Shown here piece by piece: positions 10,026-20,418 of a stretch of DNA of 64,000 bases. This stretch comes from Saprospiraceae bacterium (GTDB lineage Bacteria; Bacteroidota; Bacteroidia; Chitinophagales; Saprospiraceae). The stretch's first letter is position 1, and every line of letters begins with the position of its first letter. The stretch spans positions 1 to 64,000 of the forward strand of contig JABDKX010000162.1 of the NCBI GenBank assembly GCA_013001975.1. The letters are read 5' to 3'. The position numbers and the translations under genes are program-made. Below the pieces are notes generated by a model. That model searched no databases. It was given only the letters and a program-made list of their open reading frames with translations, and was not told where the DNA came from.

Positions 10026-11939
10026 ATGACATATATTGATAGTCAAATATCAACTCTTTTAAAAAATCATTGGGGCTTTGATAAATTCAGACCGCTTCAA
10101 CAGGATATAATTAAATCGATCATCGAAGGACATGATACATTAGCCATTTTACCTACTGGTGGTGGCAAATCTCTGTGTTATCAAATTCCTGGTATCTATC
10201 TTGATGGACTTACCATTGTAGTCAGCCCTTTAATTGCCTTAATGAATGATCAAATTGAGGGATTGAAGAAAAAAGGAATCCAAGCTATTGGCATTATGAG
10301 TGGTCAAAGTAGAAGAGAGCAAGATATTTTATTCGATAATGCTGCATATGGAAATGCAAAATTTTTATTCCTATCTCCCGAAAGACTTAAGTCCAGATTG
10401 TTTCTAGATAGAATTGAAAAACTCAACATTAAACTGATTGTTGTTGATGAAGCGCATTGTATATCAGAATGGGGTCATGACTTCAGGCCGGAATACAGAC
10501 AAATTTCATCTCTCAGAGATCGCATTCCTGATGTAACTTTAGCTGCATTAACCGCAACAGCAACACCACATGTTCAATCAGATATTATCCAAAATCTTAA
10601 ATTACAATCTCCTAAGATTTACACTCAAAACCCTTACCGGAAAAACCTATCTTATAATGTCAGATACTCAGAAAATAAAAACCAAGACATCAAAATATTT
10701 ATAAATGACAATCAATCACAAAATGGTTGTTCTATTGTTTATGTACAAAAACGTAAAACAGCAAAGGAATTAGAGTTGTTTTTTAAAGAAAGGGGTCAAT
10801 ATTCAAAGGCTTTTCACGGAGGTCTGTCTGTCAAACATAGAGCAGAAATTATTAAAGAGTGGAATGAAAACAAATTGAAATTAATTATAGCAACCAAAGC
10901 TTTTGGGATGGGCATGGATAAATCGAATGTACGTAATGTCATTCATTTTCAACCGTCCGATGCATTAGAAGCCTATGTTCAAGAGGCTGGCAGAGCAGGC
11001 AGAGATGGAGAATTTGCTAATGTGTTATTATTATGGAATAAGTATGATTTGAAAACCTTATATGATAATATAGATCTTTATTATCCCAGCATTAATTTTA
11101 TACGGTCAGTGTATCAGTCATTAATTAAATATTTTCAACTGGGAACGGGTATCAATCCGGATAATTGGTTGGATTTTGATATCAGTGATTTTTCGAAAAA
11201 AAACAAGTACAAAAAAACGGATACATTCTATGCGTTAAATTTATTACACAAATCAAACGTACTAAGCTTGTCTGCGTCATTCTTACATCCTTCAAAACTT
11301 TTATTGTTTGAAGGACGGATTAAAAGAATGCTTCAAAGTGACAAAGTATCCGAAAAAATGAAATCGTTTACTAAGGTTATTTTGCGAACATATGATGGTA
11401 TATTCCTTGAGGAACGAAAAATTGATGAGAAACTTTTAGCAAAAAAAGCTGATATCAAGGAAAGTAAGGTCAGAGATGCCCTTAATTGGCTTCAAACCAG
11501 AGAAGTGCTCAAATATAAACCCACTTTTGATGGTCATAAGATCACATTTAAGGGTTTTATTCAAAATCCTTCTGCTTTACATCTAGAAGATGCCATTTAT
11601 AAACACCAAAAAGAACGTTTACTTAAGAGTATATCATCAATCAAAGAGTACATCTACGAAAAGGAATGTAGGCAAATTCATATCTCAAAATTCTTTGGAT
11701 TTAATAATAATAAGCCTTGTAATCAATGTGATCTATGCCAGCAAAAAACAACAATCTCAAAAGACTTAAAATTGTATAAAAAAGACATCATTAAGTATAT
11801 TCCATTGGTTAACAATGACTTAAATGATATTTATAAATGTTTTAGTTTTAAAGAAAAGACTCAAGTAAACAAGGCTTTAGAAGATTTAGTGGCGGAAGAA
11901 ATCATAGAGCTGATTGGAAATAAAATATACGTAAAGTGA
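10026..11939 (+). CDS. recQ: ATP-dependent DNA helicase RecQ
   Basis: FRPLQQDIIKSIIEGHDTLAILPTGGGKSLCYQIP, DEAHCISEWGHDFRPEY, QEAGRAGRDG, Zn-binding CNQCDLC. Confidence 0.93.
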   Translation: MTYIDSQISTLLKNHWGFDKFRPLQQDIIKSIIEGHDTLAILPTGGGKSLCYQIPGIYLDGLTIVVSPLIALMNDQIEGLKKKGIQAIGIMSGQSRREQDILFDNAAYGNAKFLFLSPERLKSRLFLDRIEKLNIKLIVVDEAHCISEWGHDFRPEYRQISSLRDRIPDVTLAALTATATPHVQSDIIQNLKLQSPKIYTQNPYRKNLSYNVRYSENKNQDIKIFINDNQSQNGCSIVYVQKRKTAKELELFFKERGQYSKAFHGGLSVKHRAEIIKEWNENKLKLIIATKAFGMGMDKSNVRNVIHFQPSDALEAYVQEAGRAGRDGEFANVLLLWNKYDLKTLYDNIDLYYPSINFIRSVYQSLIKYFQLGTGINPDNWLDFDISDFSKKNKYKKTDTFYALNLLHKSNVLSLSASFLHPSKLLLFEGRIKRMLQSDKVSEKMKSFTKVILRTYDGIFLEERKIDEKLLAKKADIKESKVRDALNWLQTREVLKYKPTFDGHKITFKGFIQNPSALHLEDAIYKHQKERLLKSISSIKEYIYEKECRQIHISKFFGFNNNKPCNQCDLCQQKTTISKDLKLYKKDIIKYIPLVNNDLNDIYKCFSFKEKTQVNKALEDLVAEEIIELIGNKIYVK

Positions 11940-13027
11940 GTAAAACACCTATAAAACATATAGATTTTTGCTCAACTTCATTTTTTGAATACGATAGGAG
12001 ACTTCAAAGAATAACCAAGGAATTATCCAATAATGGTTTTATAATCTATTGGTTTTCTAGGTCTTATGAGACGAACTCTGATTCTTTACATTACCTTTCT
12101 AATCGAAAAATTAAGACTTTTTTTAAAAGAGGTATCTTATTTTACCTAGAATTTAACATCAGATTATTCATTTCTCTCCTTAGGTCATCATCTGATGGTA
12201 TATCTGCAGCAGATATTGATACATTGCCTGCAGCATACTTGGCATCTAAAATTAAACGTAAAACCCTATTTTTTGATGCTCATGAGATATTTCATGAAGT
12301 TCCAGAGTTATTAGGAAAGCCCCTTAAAAAGAAGATATGGTTTATGCTTTCAAATTTCTTATTTAAAAGAGTCTCAAGAAAATATACCGTTAACCATTCC
12401 TTGCGACTAAAATTTAAGCAAGATTTTAACACCAATTTTGATGTTATAATGAATGTGCCAAGCCTCAAAACCACAAACAACAATCCACAAAAAGACTTTA
12501 ATAAATTGATTTACTTAGGTGTTGTTAATAAAGGAAGGGGAGTCGAAATTGCAATATCGGCTCTTCAAACATTGACAGATTTCTCATTACAAATAATAGG
12601 AGAAGGAGACTTAATTGAAGAAATGAAAGCACTCTCGAAACAAAAAGGAGTAGATAAGAGAGTCACCTTTTCTGGATACGTTAGTCCTAGTGAACTGTCC
12701 TCTCATTTAGAAAATGGCAGTGTTGGTTTAAACTTATTAATTCCTGAAAGTGAAAACTATAAATTATCATTAGCGAACAAGCATTTCGACTATATCCATG
12801 CAAAGCTTCCATCAATTTGTATGCGATTTCCAGAATATGAAATAATCAATGAAAAACATGCTGTGAGTATCTTGGTTGATGAGTATAGTGAAACAGCTTT
12901 AATCGAAGGAATTAATACACTATACAAGGGAAACACATATTCACAATTACAAGAGAATTGCACGTTGGCTGCAACAAACTACAATTGGGAAAAAGAATCC
13001 CAAAAACTTTTATCTGTTTACACTTAA
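11936..13027 (+). CDS. group 1 family glycosyltransferase
   Basis: GT-B layout with GVVNKGRGVEIAISAL and GEGDLIEEM...VTFSGYVSPSEL; GTG start overlaps the recQ stop (GTGA). Confidence 0.82.
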   Translation: MSKTPIKHIDFCSTSFFEYDRRLQRITKELSNNGFIIYWFSRSYETNSDSLHYLSNRKIKTFFKRGILFYLEFNIRLFISLLRSSSDGISAADIDTLPAAYLASKIKRKTLFFDAHEIFHEVPELLGKPLKKKIWFMLSNFLFKRVSRKYTVNHSLRLKFKQDFNTNFDVIMNVPSLKTTNNNPQKDFNKLIYLGVVNKGRGVEIAISALQTLTDFSLQIIGEGDLIEEMKALSKQKGVDKRVTFSGYVSPSELSSHLENGSVGLNLLIPESENYKLSLANKHFDYIHAKLPSICMRFPEYEIINEKHAVSILVDEYSETALIEGINTLYKGNTYSQLQENCTLAATNYNWEKESQKLLSVYT

Positions 13028-13029
13028 TC

Positions 13030-15234
13030 TTATTGTTTAAAATCCGTTTCAGCTTTTCCTGCGAGATCCAAAAGAAATGCGTACTCCAAAGCCGTTTCTT
13101 CATATCGAGCGAATCTTCCAGATTTACCACCATGACCAGCGCCCATATTGGTATGTAATAGCAAAGGATTATCGTCGGTTTTATAGTCTCTCAATTTTGC
13201 AACCCACTTGGCTGGTTCCCAATATTGAACCTGACTATCATGATATCCAGTTGTTACCAGCATTGAAGGATAATCTTTCTTTTCGACATTATCATAAGGA
13301 GAATAGGATTTGATATAATTGTAATATTTTTCATCTTTTGGATTGCCCCATTCATCAAATTCACCTGTTGTCAGAGGTATTGATTCATCTAGCATGGTAG
13401 TGACAACATCTACAAAAGGCACTGCAGCAATGGCACCTTTCCATAACGATGGTTCCATATTTATGACCGCACCAATTAACAAACCACCGGCACTGCCTCC
13501 CATACAATAAAGATTATCTGAATTCGTGTATTTCTTTTCAACTAAGTCCTTACCAACATCAATGAAATCCGTGAATGTATTTTTCTTATTCAACAGTTTT
13601 CCATCATCGTACCATTGACGACCCATTTCTTGACCTCCACGAATATGAGCGATAGCAAAAGCAAATCCTCTGTCAAGCAATGATAATCTTACCGAACTAA
13701 AATATGGATCCATGCTGCTCCCATAAGAACCATAAGCATATAGTAATAATGGTTCTGTTCCATCTTTTTTAAACCCTTTTTTGTAAACCAAACTGACAGG
13801 GACTGAAGCACCATCGCGCGCTTTAACCATAAACCTTTCAGAAGTATAGTCATCTGGATTAAAATCGCCTACAACTTCTTGTCTTTTCATCAACTCTAAT
13901 GACTTTGAATTCATATCGTAATCATAAGTTGTCCCAGGAGTCGTTAATGATGAAAAATATATTCTCACAACGTCTGTGTCATATTCGACATTTGTTGAAG
14001 TAAATGCCATATAAGCATCTTCACCAAAATCTACATAATGATGGTTATCGAGGTCTTTCCAAGGCATTATCTTCACCTTAGTAATACCATCAGAGCGTTC
14101 ATTGATAACTAAGTAGTTTTTAAAGATTTCAAGATTCGAAATAAGAACCTTTTTATTGTGTTCAATAAAAGGCTTCCAGTTTTCAGAAGTCGTTTTTGCT
14201 TCTGAAGTCTTCATAACTTTAAAGTTTTTTGCTCCATCTTTATTTGTAACGATGTACCAATTATCTTCAAAATGAGAAATGCTGAATTCGTGATCTCTTT
14301 TTCTTGGTTCAAAAACTAGAAACGCATCATCTGGCGTATTTGCATTCACAATGCGATATTCATTCGAAACAGTTGCGTAGGACCCAATAACTATATATTT
14401 CTCAGACTTCGTTTTATAGACATAAGTGGAGAATGTTTCATCAGCTTCATGATAAACTTCTTCATCTTCACTACTTGGTGTACCCAATTTATGTTTAAAT
14501 ATCTTAAAGGCTCTTAATGCTGCATCTTTTCGGGTATAGAACACTGTTTTATTATCATTTGCCCAAACTACAGAACCTGTCGTATTTTCAATAATATCAT
14601 CTAAATAAGTACCATCTTTGAGAGACTTAAACTTTATTGTATAGATTCTTCTTGATAGTGTATCTTCACCATAAGCCAATATTTCATTATTTGGGGAAAC
14701 AGATAGACCTCTAGCAGAAAAGTATTCATATTCTTTAGCTAATTCGTTTACATCCAATAACAAATTAGGATCAGCCTCCAAATTGTCTTTCATTCTAGTA
14801 TAAATAGGGTATTCTTGACCTTCTTCATATTGTGATTGATAATAATATCCATTTTTGAAATAAGGAACCGACATGTCAGTTTGCTTGATTCTCCCGACGA
14901 TTTCATCGAATAATTTCTCTTTAAATCCATTGAGATGCTCAGTCATCTTATCAGAGTAATTATTCTCAGCATTTAAGTAATCGAGCACTTTTTGGGTCTG
15001 AGTATCGGGATTAGCTGCATTTTTTTGTTCATCAGACAATTTCATCCAGTAATAGTCATCTACTCGGGTATCGTTATGCGTAATTATTTTATGCGGCTTT
15101 TTATCCGCAATAGGGTATTTAACATCTTTTTGTAGCATCATAGTAGAAATCTTATTAACAGACTCATTATCAGCGCATTGAACAAGCATCAATGTGGATA
15201 AAATGAAGAGTAATAAACACTTAGGTTGTAACAT
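13030..15234 (-). CDS. S9A oligopeptidase B/prolyl oligopeptidase, probable lipoprotein
   Basis: YAYGSYGSSMDPYFSS, catalytic GGSAGGLL, YHDSQVQYWEPAKW; starting at MLQPKCLLLFILSTLMLVQC gives a lipobox-like signal, so the ORF start at 15267 is probably too long. Confidence 0.9.
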   Translation of the reverse strand: MLQPKCLLLFILSTLMLVQCADNESVNKISTMMLQKDVKYPIADKKPHKIITHNDTRVDDYYWMKLSDEQKNAANPDTQTQKVLDYLNAENNYSDKMTEHLNGFKEKLFDEIVGRIKQTDMSVPYFKNGYYYQSQYEEGQEYPIYTRMKDNLEADPNLLLDVNELAKEYEYFSARGLSVSPNNEILAYGEDTLSRRIYTIKFKSLKDGTYLDDIIENTTGSVVWANDNKTVFYTRKDAALRAFKIFKHKLGTPSSEDEEVYHEADETFSTYVYKTKSEKYIVIGSYATVSNEYRIVNANTPDDAFLVFEPRKRDHEFSISHFEDNWYIVTNKDGAKNFKVMKTSEAKTTSENWKPFIEHNKKVLISNLEIFKNYLVINERSDGITKVKIMPWKDLDNHHYVDFGEDAYMAFTSTNVEYDTDVVRIYFSSLTTPGTTYDYDMNSKSLELMKRQEVVGDFNPDDYTSERFMVKARDGASVPVSLVYKKGFKKDGTEPLLLYAYGSYGSSMDPYFSSVRLSLLDRGFAFAIAHIRGGQEMGRQWYDDGKLLNKKNTFTDFIDVGKDLVEKKYTNSDNLYCMGGSAGGLLIGAVINMEPSLWKGAIAAVPFVDVVTTMLDESIPLTTGEFDEWGNPKDEKYYNYIKSYSPYDNVEKKDYPSMLVTTGYHDSQVQYWEPAKWVAKLRDYKTDDNPLLLHTNMGAGHGGKSGRFARYEETALEYAFLLDLAGKAETDFKQ

Positions 15235-15282
15235 GTTAGTAAATTGTACATAAATATATGAATTCATTTAACATATATGATA

Positions 15283-15311
15283 TTGTCATTTTGCCGAAAG
15301 ATTTATATTTG
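15283..15311 (+). promoter_or_regulatory. putative Bacteroidota-type promoter upstream of smc
   Basis: TTG (15283-15285), 18-nt spacer, TATATTTG (15304-15311), matching the TTTG...TAnnTTTG type. Confidence 0.45.
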
Positions 15312-15317
15312 CCGTCC

Positions 15318-18300
15318 GTGAAATTACAGAGCTTACAAATAAAGGGATTTAAGAGTTTCGCAAATGAGACCACCATTCATTTCAATGATGAAATAACTGG
15401 TATTATTGGCCCCAATGGGTCAGGTAAATCAAATATAGTCGATGCCATACGTTGGGTACTAGGGGAGCAAAAGAGCAAGGATTTGCGGCTGGATAAAATG
15501 GTGGATGTTATCTTCAACGGTACAAAGTCTAAAAGGAAAGCAAGCATGGCTCAAGTAACCATGACATTTGAGAATTCCAAGAAATTGATCCCTTTAGAAT
15601 ATGATAGTGTTCAAGTCTCAAGAATTCTATACGCCAATAATGACAGTGAATATCGATTAAATGATGTTCCTTGCCGATTGAAAGATATTAGAAACTTATT
15701 TCTCGATACTGGAATTGGATCAAACTCATATGCTATTATAGAATTAGGGATGGTAGATGATATCCTTATGGATAAAGATAACGCCAGACGACGAATGTTT
15801 GAACAAGCAGCGGGTATTTCAAAATATAAGGTTAGAAAAAAGGAAACGCTCAATAAATTAAAAAACACACAAACAGATCTTGATAGGATAGAGGATATCC
15901 TTTTTGAATTGCAAGTGAATATTAAGTCATTAGAAAAACAGGCTAAAAGAACGAAGAAGTATTACGAACTTAAAGAAGAGTACAAAGAGCTGAGTATTCG
16001 TAAAACAGCAATCAATCAAAAAGAAGCCCTAGGACAAGAGAAAAGACTTAAAGCGCAGATTCTTGAAGCTAACGAAAGCTACAATGAATCATCTAAAAGT
16101 ATTCATGAGTTAGAAGCTGAGATCGAGAAAATAAAAAAAGCAAATTTAGATAAAGAACAATTGCTTAGTGCAAAGCAAAAAGACTTCAATGATGTCATTG
16201 ACACAATTAGAAAGTCTGAAAATTTGATGGAAATAAAAAAACAAAATCAAATTTTTATACAACAGAATATTAAAAGAGCAAGCAATAATATCGAGGAATT
16301 TGAAAACTCAATAAAGGACATTAAAACTGTACTCGAACAGAAACAAGCAGAACTTAAATCCAAAGAATCAAATACTGCTTTGTTAAAAAGTGATTTTGAA
16401 GAATGGAAAGAAAAATTCGCAGAAATAGAAGTTGAAAGGCAAAGAATACAAGGTGAGAGTTCTTCAGAATTAGAGGAATTAAAAAACTTGGAAAACAAAA
16501 GATTTGAACTTGAAAAAACACTCATTGAATTAAAAAGTCAATCTGCTAATGCAGAACAAAACGAGAAAAGAACAAATGAAGAAATTGCAACAATTCAGGC
16601 TTCACAAGCAACTTTAATAAAAGACTTAGAATCAATTAACTCAGACATCAGTGCCGTTCAAGAAGATATCAAACAACTGAATTTTAAACTTGAAAATCTA
16701 GAAGAAGAAAAACAAAGAATAAACAATTTATTACAAACTGAAAAAGAAAATTTAATCGTTTCTAATAGAAAGTTAGATGCTTTTAATAATGAATACAATT
16801 TACTAAAAGACATGATAGACAATTTAGAGGGCTTTCCTGAGTCAGCTAAATTTTTATCAAAAAATTGGTCTAAAACCAAACCACTTTTATCTGACATAAT
16901 TGAATGTCAAGAGGAATATAGAAGCGCAATAGAATCTTATTTAGATCCATATCTTTCTTATTTCGTTCTTGATTCAGTTGACGAAGCAAGAGAATCTATT
17001 GATCTCCTTAAGAAAGCTCAAAAAGGTAAATCACAATTTTTCATTCTTTCAAGTTTCGATAATTATGATTCAAACCAAATCAACCTTTCCCAATACGGTA
17101 AGGCCGCAATAAATGTTGTTAAAGCAGATTCTAAATATGATTCTCTTTTACACCATTTACTTTATAATGTTGTAATTGTAGATGATAACGAATTATTGAA
17201 TGAAACCTTACCAGATGATAATCTGACTTATCTTTCAACATCAGGAAGCGCCAATAGGACAAAACACGCAATATCTGGTGGATCAGTTGGGTTGTTCGAT
17301 GGCAAAAGAATTGGAAGACAAAAGGAGGTAGAAAAATTAAAATCTCGAATTGAAACAACAAAACAAGATATTTCAAATATTGAACTTCAGATAGCAGATT
17401 ATAATTCTAAAATTGAAAACCTTGTCACTGATCAATTAAAAACTGAACTGCAAAAGAAAGAAGCATCTTTAAGACATTACGAAATAAGAAAAGCTGAAGT
17501 AGATACTAAAATCAATAACTCTAATAATATTGTTGACAGTTTAAAACTGAGAATCAATCAATACAACAGTATTGTTAATGAGAACTTGAGCCTAATCAAG
17601 AATATAACTGCAGATGTAGAAGAATCAATCACTCAGATTCATAATAAAAAAGCAGTTGTTGATAATCAATCTGGTATGATTGAACACATTTCGAAAAATT
17701 ACGGCGAGATTAACAGCAAATTTAATACGGCTCAATTAGAATGGGTTAAACATAACAATGAGATCCAAAGTATTCAAAATGAAGTTCAATTTAGGAATCA
17801 ACAGATTTCTGAATTAATGACCAAAATTGATTCTTCAAAAAATGAAACATTAGAACTTGACATCTCAATTATTGAGAATCAAAAGATTATTGAAAACGTC
17901 AACAAAAAACTGTTTGAGGAATATAAAATTAGAGATACTAAGAAAGCTGAGTTAAATGAGACTGAGCAGTTATTCTTTTCTACAAGGAATGTTATTTCTG
18001 AAAAAGAAGACAGCTTGCGTTCACTTAATCGCAAATTGCAAAATCAACAACTCACCATTAATGAATTAAAAGATAAATTAACAGGTGTTGAATTTGAATT
18101 AAGGTCAGCGCTAGAAAGATTAAAAATCGAATTCAATATTGATTTAAAATCTTTTGAAGTTGACATTACTGAAGAAGATGAACAAAATATTGAGCAGCTT
18201 ACTGAAAGATATTTTAAAATTAAAAAACGATTAGATAATTACGGAGAAATAAATCCAATGGCTGTTGAAGCTTATGATGAAATTGTCCAACGTTTTGAAA

Positions 18301-18878
18301 ACATGGAATCTCAAAGAGATGATATCATTGATGCCCGCACATCCCTAGAAGCAACTATAGCAGAAATAGATGGCGAAGCAACAAATATGTTTTTAGAATC
18401 TTTCCATAAAGTCAAAGACAATTTTAAAGAAGTATTTAGAAGCTTGTTTTCTTCTGAGGATGATTGTGACTTGGTCCTATTCAATCCAGAAAATCCATTA
18501 GAATCAAATATTGAAATTGTTGCAAAACCAAAAGGTAAAAGACCTAAGGTGTTGTCTCAACTTTCAGGCGGTGAAAAGACATTGACAGCTACTGCATTGT
18601 TGTTTTCATTATATCTGCTAAAGCCTGCTCCATTTTGTATTTTCGATGAGGTAGATGCACCACTTGATGATGTCAATACGCTTAAGTTTAGTAAACTAAT
18701 CAGAAGATTCGCAGACGACTCTCAGTTTATTATTATTACACATAATAAGTCTACAATGGCAGCAATGGATATACTATATGGAGTTTATATGCAAGAGCAG
18801 GGGATATCTGGAATCACGAAAGTTGACTTCAGAGAATATGAACACAATGAAGTATTTCAACAAGCCAACATCTCATAA
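15318..18878 (+). CDS. smc: chromosome segregation protein SMC
   Basis: VKLQSLQIKGFKSFANET, GPNGSGKSNIVDAIRWVLGEQ, coiled coils, hinge, LSGGEKTLTATALLFSLYLLKPAPFCIFDEVDAPLDD. GTG at 15318 fits the family N-terminus better than ATG at 15258. Confidence 0.93.
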   Translation: MKLQSLQIKGFKSFANETTIHFNDEITGIIGPNGSGKSNIVDAIRWVLGEQKSKDLRLDKMVDVIFNGTKSKRKASMAQVTMTFENSKKLIPLEYDSVQVSRILYANNDSEYRLNDVPCRLKDIRNLFLDTGIGSNSYAIIELGMVDDILMDKDNARRRMFEQAAGISKYKVRKKETLNKLKNTQTDLDRIEDILFELQVNIKSLEKQAKRTKKYYELKEEYKELSIRKTAINQKEALGQEKRLKAQILEANESYNESSKSIHELEAEIEKIKKANLDKEQLLSAKQKDFNDVIDTIRKSENLMEIKKQNQIFIQQNIKRASNNIEEFENSIKDIKTVLEQKQAELKSKESNTALLKSDFEEWKEKFAEIEVERQRIQGESSSELEELKNLENKRFELEKTLIELKSQSANAEQNEKRTNEEIATIQASQATLIKDLESINSDISAVQEDIKQLNFKLENLEEEKQRINNLLQTEKENLIVSNRKLDAFNNEYNLLKDMIDNLEGFPESAKFLSKNWSKTKPLLSDIIECQEEYRSAIESYLDPYLSYFVLDSVDEARESIDLLKKAQKGKSQFFILSSFDNYDSNQINLSQYGKAAINVVKADSKYDSLLHHLLYNVVIVDDNELLNETLPDDNLTYLSTSGSANRTKHAISGGSVGLFDGKRIGRQKEVEKLKSRIETTKQDISNIELQIADYNSKIENLVTDQLKTELQKKEASLRHYEIRKAEVDTKINNSNNIVDSLKLRINQYNSIVNENLSLIKNITADVEESITQIHNKKAVVDNQSGMIEHISKNYGEINSKFNTAQLEWVKHNNEIQSIQNEVQFRNQQISELMTKIDSSKNETLELDISIIENQKIIENVNKKLFEEYKIRDTKKAELNETEQLFFSTRNVISEKEDSLRSLNRKLQNQQLTINELKDKLTGVEFELRSALERLKIEFNIDLKSFEVDITEEDEQNIEQLTERYFKIKKRLDNYGEINPMAVEAYDEIVQRFENMESQRDDIIDARTSLEATIAEIDGEATNMFLESFHKVKDNFKEVFRSLFSSEDDCDLVLFNPENPLESNIEIVAKPKGKRPKVLSQLSGGEKTLTATALLFSLYLLKPAPFCIFDEVDAPLDDVNTLKFSKLIRRFADDSQFIIITHNKSTMAAMDILYGVYMQEQGISGITKVDFREYEHNEVFQQANIS

Positions 18879-18911
18879 AAAAAGAGGCTCTATTTTTAAA
18901 TAAAGCCTCTT
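18876..18911 (-). terminator. intrinsic terminator for the minus-strand gene 18982-19611
   Basis: aagaggct...agcctctt inverted repeat; a T7 tract follows when read on the minus strand. Confidence 0.75.
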
Positions 18912-18981
18912 CGGTGGTTTTAACAGTTGTAGTATCTAACTAACAAATAAGTTAACCTATATATTTCAAAGACTATGCCAA

Positions 18982-19611
18982 TTAAAAAATTGGAATACCA
19001 ATATTGAAAATTAACCTGCTAGGATTATCATCAAATGAAAAAGATTGTCCACCAATATTTATATGATCTCCAAATTCAGAAAAGTTACCTTCATATTCCA
19101 AACCAAGCTCTACATTACCCAAACCAATACAGAATCCTAATCTAAATCCATAGGTAGCTGTTTTAAATCTTTCATCGTAGCCTGAAATATCAAATAAATC
19201 AGAAGTCGAATTTAAGTTTAAATGTGCAACAGGTCCTATAAGGGCATTGACCATCAAGACATTAAACCCAAATAAGACTGGAATATCAAGATTTGTGAAT
19301 GATTCTTCTTTGATATTGTCAAAAATGCCTCCGTTATCACCATTAAAAGTATATTTAACACTTGTCGTATTCAACATAAGACGAGGTTCTAAAGACACTG
19401 CTCCGAGCTTAAATTTAGCATAAATACCACCTTGAAAACCTAATTCAGCTTCAGTAAATTTAATCGACTCATCATTAGGAAGAATAATGTCTTTAGGATT
19501 TGATAAATCAAATGAATGGACACCCATTTTAACCCCAAAATCAATTTGAGAGATTAATGCGTTAGAAGAAGCAAACATTATGATTATTAAATATGCTATA
19601 GATTTTTTCAT
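18982..19611 (-). CDS. outer membrane beta-barrel protein
   Basis: Signal peptide; alternating amphipathic strands, glycine/aromatic rich (IDFGVKMGVH...YGFRLGFCIGLGNVELGLEYEG). Confidence 0.75.
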   Translation of the reverse strand: MKKSIAYLIIIMFASSNALISQIDFGVKMGVHSFDLSNPKDIILPNDESIKFTEAELGFQGGIYAKFKLGAVSLEPRLMLNTTSVKYTFNGDNGGIFDNIKEESFTNLDIPVLFGFNVLMVNALIGPVAHLNLNSTSDLFDISGYDERFKTATYGFRLGFCIGLGNVELGLEYEGNFSEFGDHINIGGQSFSFDDNPSRLIFNIGIPIF

Positions 19612-19823
19612 AATAGTAGATTTAATTCAACTAATAATTATAGTTTGTATATAGAAGTTATTGTATAAAACGAAAAATTGTGCCCAAAATGTTACTTACT
19701 AACTTTCTTTTATGAATTTATTACTTATAAACTAAAATAAATGTTAACATTTAGATGGTCTTAAACGCTATAATTATTGAGAAATAGAGATTCTATGACT
19801 AATATTGCAATTGAGAAAAGATA

Positions 19824-20417
19824 ATGATAATAAAAGATATCGAATTTGTTGGCAGCTTTGAACATGAGCACCAATGTCCGAAAGACGGTCTTCCTGAATA
19901 TGCATTTATCGGCAGATCAAATGTGGGTAAATCGTCGCTAATCAATGCACTATCTGGAAGAAAAGCCATAGCTAAAATTTCTTCTACGCCCGGTAAGACA
20001 CAAACCATCAACTATTTCAGAGTTAATAATGCTTGGTACCTTGTTGATCTTCCAGGTTATGGATATGCTAAAATTTCCAAAACTCAACGTAAAAAATGGA
20101 AAGCAATGATTGAAAGGTATCTTCAAATTAGAGAAACACTTTTTTGTGTTTTTTCATTAATCGATAGTCGTCATGATTTACAAGCAATTGATTTAGAGTT
20201 TTTAAATTGGTTAGGTGACGCAAGAATTCCATTTGTCATTGGATTTACAAAAATTGATAAAGTTAAAAAGTCACAACAGCCAAAAAATATAAATTTACTG
20301 TTAAATTCACTTTCTGAATATTGGGATCCACTGCCTACTCATTTTGTTACAAGTGCAGAAGAGAATAGAGGGACAACTGAGATTTTAGATTTTATTGAAG
20401 AAATAAACAATAAGTAA
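19824..20417 (+). CDS. engB: ribosome biogenesis GTP-binding protein YihA/YsxC (EngB)
   Basis: YAFIGRSNVGKSSLINAL, SSTPGKTQTINYF, LVDLPGYGYA, GFTKIDK. Confidence 0.95.
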   Translation: MIIKDIEFVGSFEHEHQCPKDGLPEYAFIGRSNVGKSSLINALSGRKAIAKISSTPGKTQTINYFRVNNAWYLVDLPGYGYAKISKTQRKKWKAMIERYLQIRETLFCVFSLIDSRHDLQAIDLEFLNWLGDARIPFVIGFTKIDKVKKSQQPKNINLLLNSLSEYWDPLPTHFVTSAEENRGTTEILDFIEEINNK

Positions 20418-20418
20418 G

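Noticed and set aside
15235-15267. Upstream ATG start for the S9 peptidase
   Set aside because: Starting at 15234 yields a clean lipoprotein signal (LMLVQC); the extension would bury it.
15258-15317. N-terminal extension of SMC (MNSFNIYDIVILPKDLYLPS)
   Set aside because: Not part of the SMC family N-terminus and overlaps a promoter-like element; GTG at 15318 is preferred.
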